From assembly GCA_025356695.1 (NCBI GenBank), contig JANXSE010000344.1:1-12685 (forward strand): a DNA stretch of 12,685 nt, written 5' to 3'. A program made the translations under genes and the position numbers. This DNA comes from Betaproteobacteria bacterium (lineage in GTDB: Bacteria > Pseudomonadota > Gammaproteobacteria > Burkholderiales > SG8-41). A model generated the notes under the pieces. The model had not been told where the DNA came from. It searched no databases and was given only the letters and a program-made list of their open reading frames with translations. Below are positions 12,556-12,685 of the stretch, piece by piece (within the stretch, counting starts at the first letter, position 1; every line of letters begins with the position of its first letter).

Positions 12556-12685
12556 ATGCATAACAACAGCGATACCGACATCGCCGCCGATAGCGCCGAA
12601 GAGGCGCGCAAATATCCGTACTGGCAGCGCAACATCCGCGTGCTGCCGGCCGCGAACGTGTTGTGCGGCATCGGCTTCACCATCT
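12556..12685 (+). CDS. N-terminus of a probable MFS transporter (partial, runs off right end)
   Basis: Forty-three codons are visible. A hydrophilic, acidic N-terminal tail (about 22 residues, with DTDIAADSAEEARKYPYW) is followed by WQRNIRVLPAANVLCGIGFTI, the typical start of the first transmembrane helix of major facilitator superfamily transporters. The class is judged only from this short stretch, and the substrate is unknown. ATG 12556 is used; an in-frame GTG at 12550 is an alternative start. No Shine-Dalgarno sequence precedes either, and the promoter lies so close that the transcript may be nearly leaderless. Confidence 0.6.
   Translation, partial: MHNNSDTDIAADSAEEARKYPYWQRNIRVLPAANVLCGIGFTI

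Overview
The window is a GC-rich bacterial chromosome segment that looks like an environmental betaproteobacterium, probably Burkholderiales or a close relative. The lineage is inferred from four periplasmic binding proteins of the Bug/TctC family (a family strongly expanded in Burkholderiales) in 12.7 kb, from a COG1569-type PIN protein and a DUF6498 membrane protein, and from several short palindromic repeat families typical of proteobacterial intergenic DNA. No RNA gene, insertion sequence, phage gene or CRISPR array was seen.

Layout, left to right. Positions 1-390 are clearly AT-richer than the rest and hold no recognisable gene, only two opposed open frames and a strong inverted repeat at the junction. 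A minus-strand pair follows: a PIN-domain protein (390-845) and an alpha/beta hydrolase (933-1805), separated by a palindromic repeat. The hydrolase is divergent from TctC protein 1 (1926-2897). A bidirectional terminator separates that gene from a convergent CHRD-domain lipoprotein (2957-3373, minus). A DUF6498 membrane protein with an extra N-terminal module (3553-4779, minus) is divergent from a three-gene unit: a VOC-fold dioxygenase-like protein (4886-5359), TctC protein 2 (5386-6405) and TctC protein 3 (6405-7355), the last two overlapping by one base.

After a repeat-filled gap come a small lipoprotein (7531-7956, minus), a WYL-domain transcription regulator (8270-9241, plus) behind an array of operator-like half-sites, and the convergent TctC protein 4 (9319-10284, minus). 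A small secreted Tyr/His/Arg-rich protein (10597-10914, minus) and a repeat-rich gap lead to a complete dicarboxylate/amino acid:cation symporter (11253-12494, plus). The start of an MFS transporter (12556 onward) runs off the right end.

The theme is capture and uptake of small organic acids or amino acids plus candidate catabolic enzymes (hydrolase, VOC dioxygenase-like). The four binding proteins have no TctA/TctB membrane partners in the window, so they must borrow a membrane complex encoded elsewhere or act as sensors. I did not find a clearly new multi-gene system. The most worthwhile leads are the operator-like arrays (8115-8179 and 1828-1879), the coupled VOC/TctC/TctC unit and the anomalous left edge.
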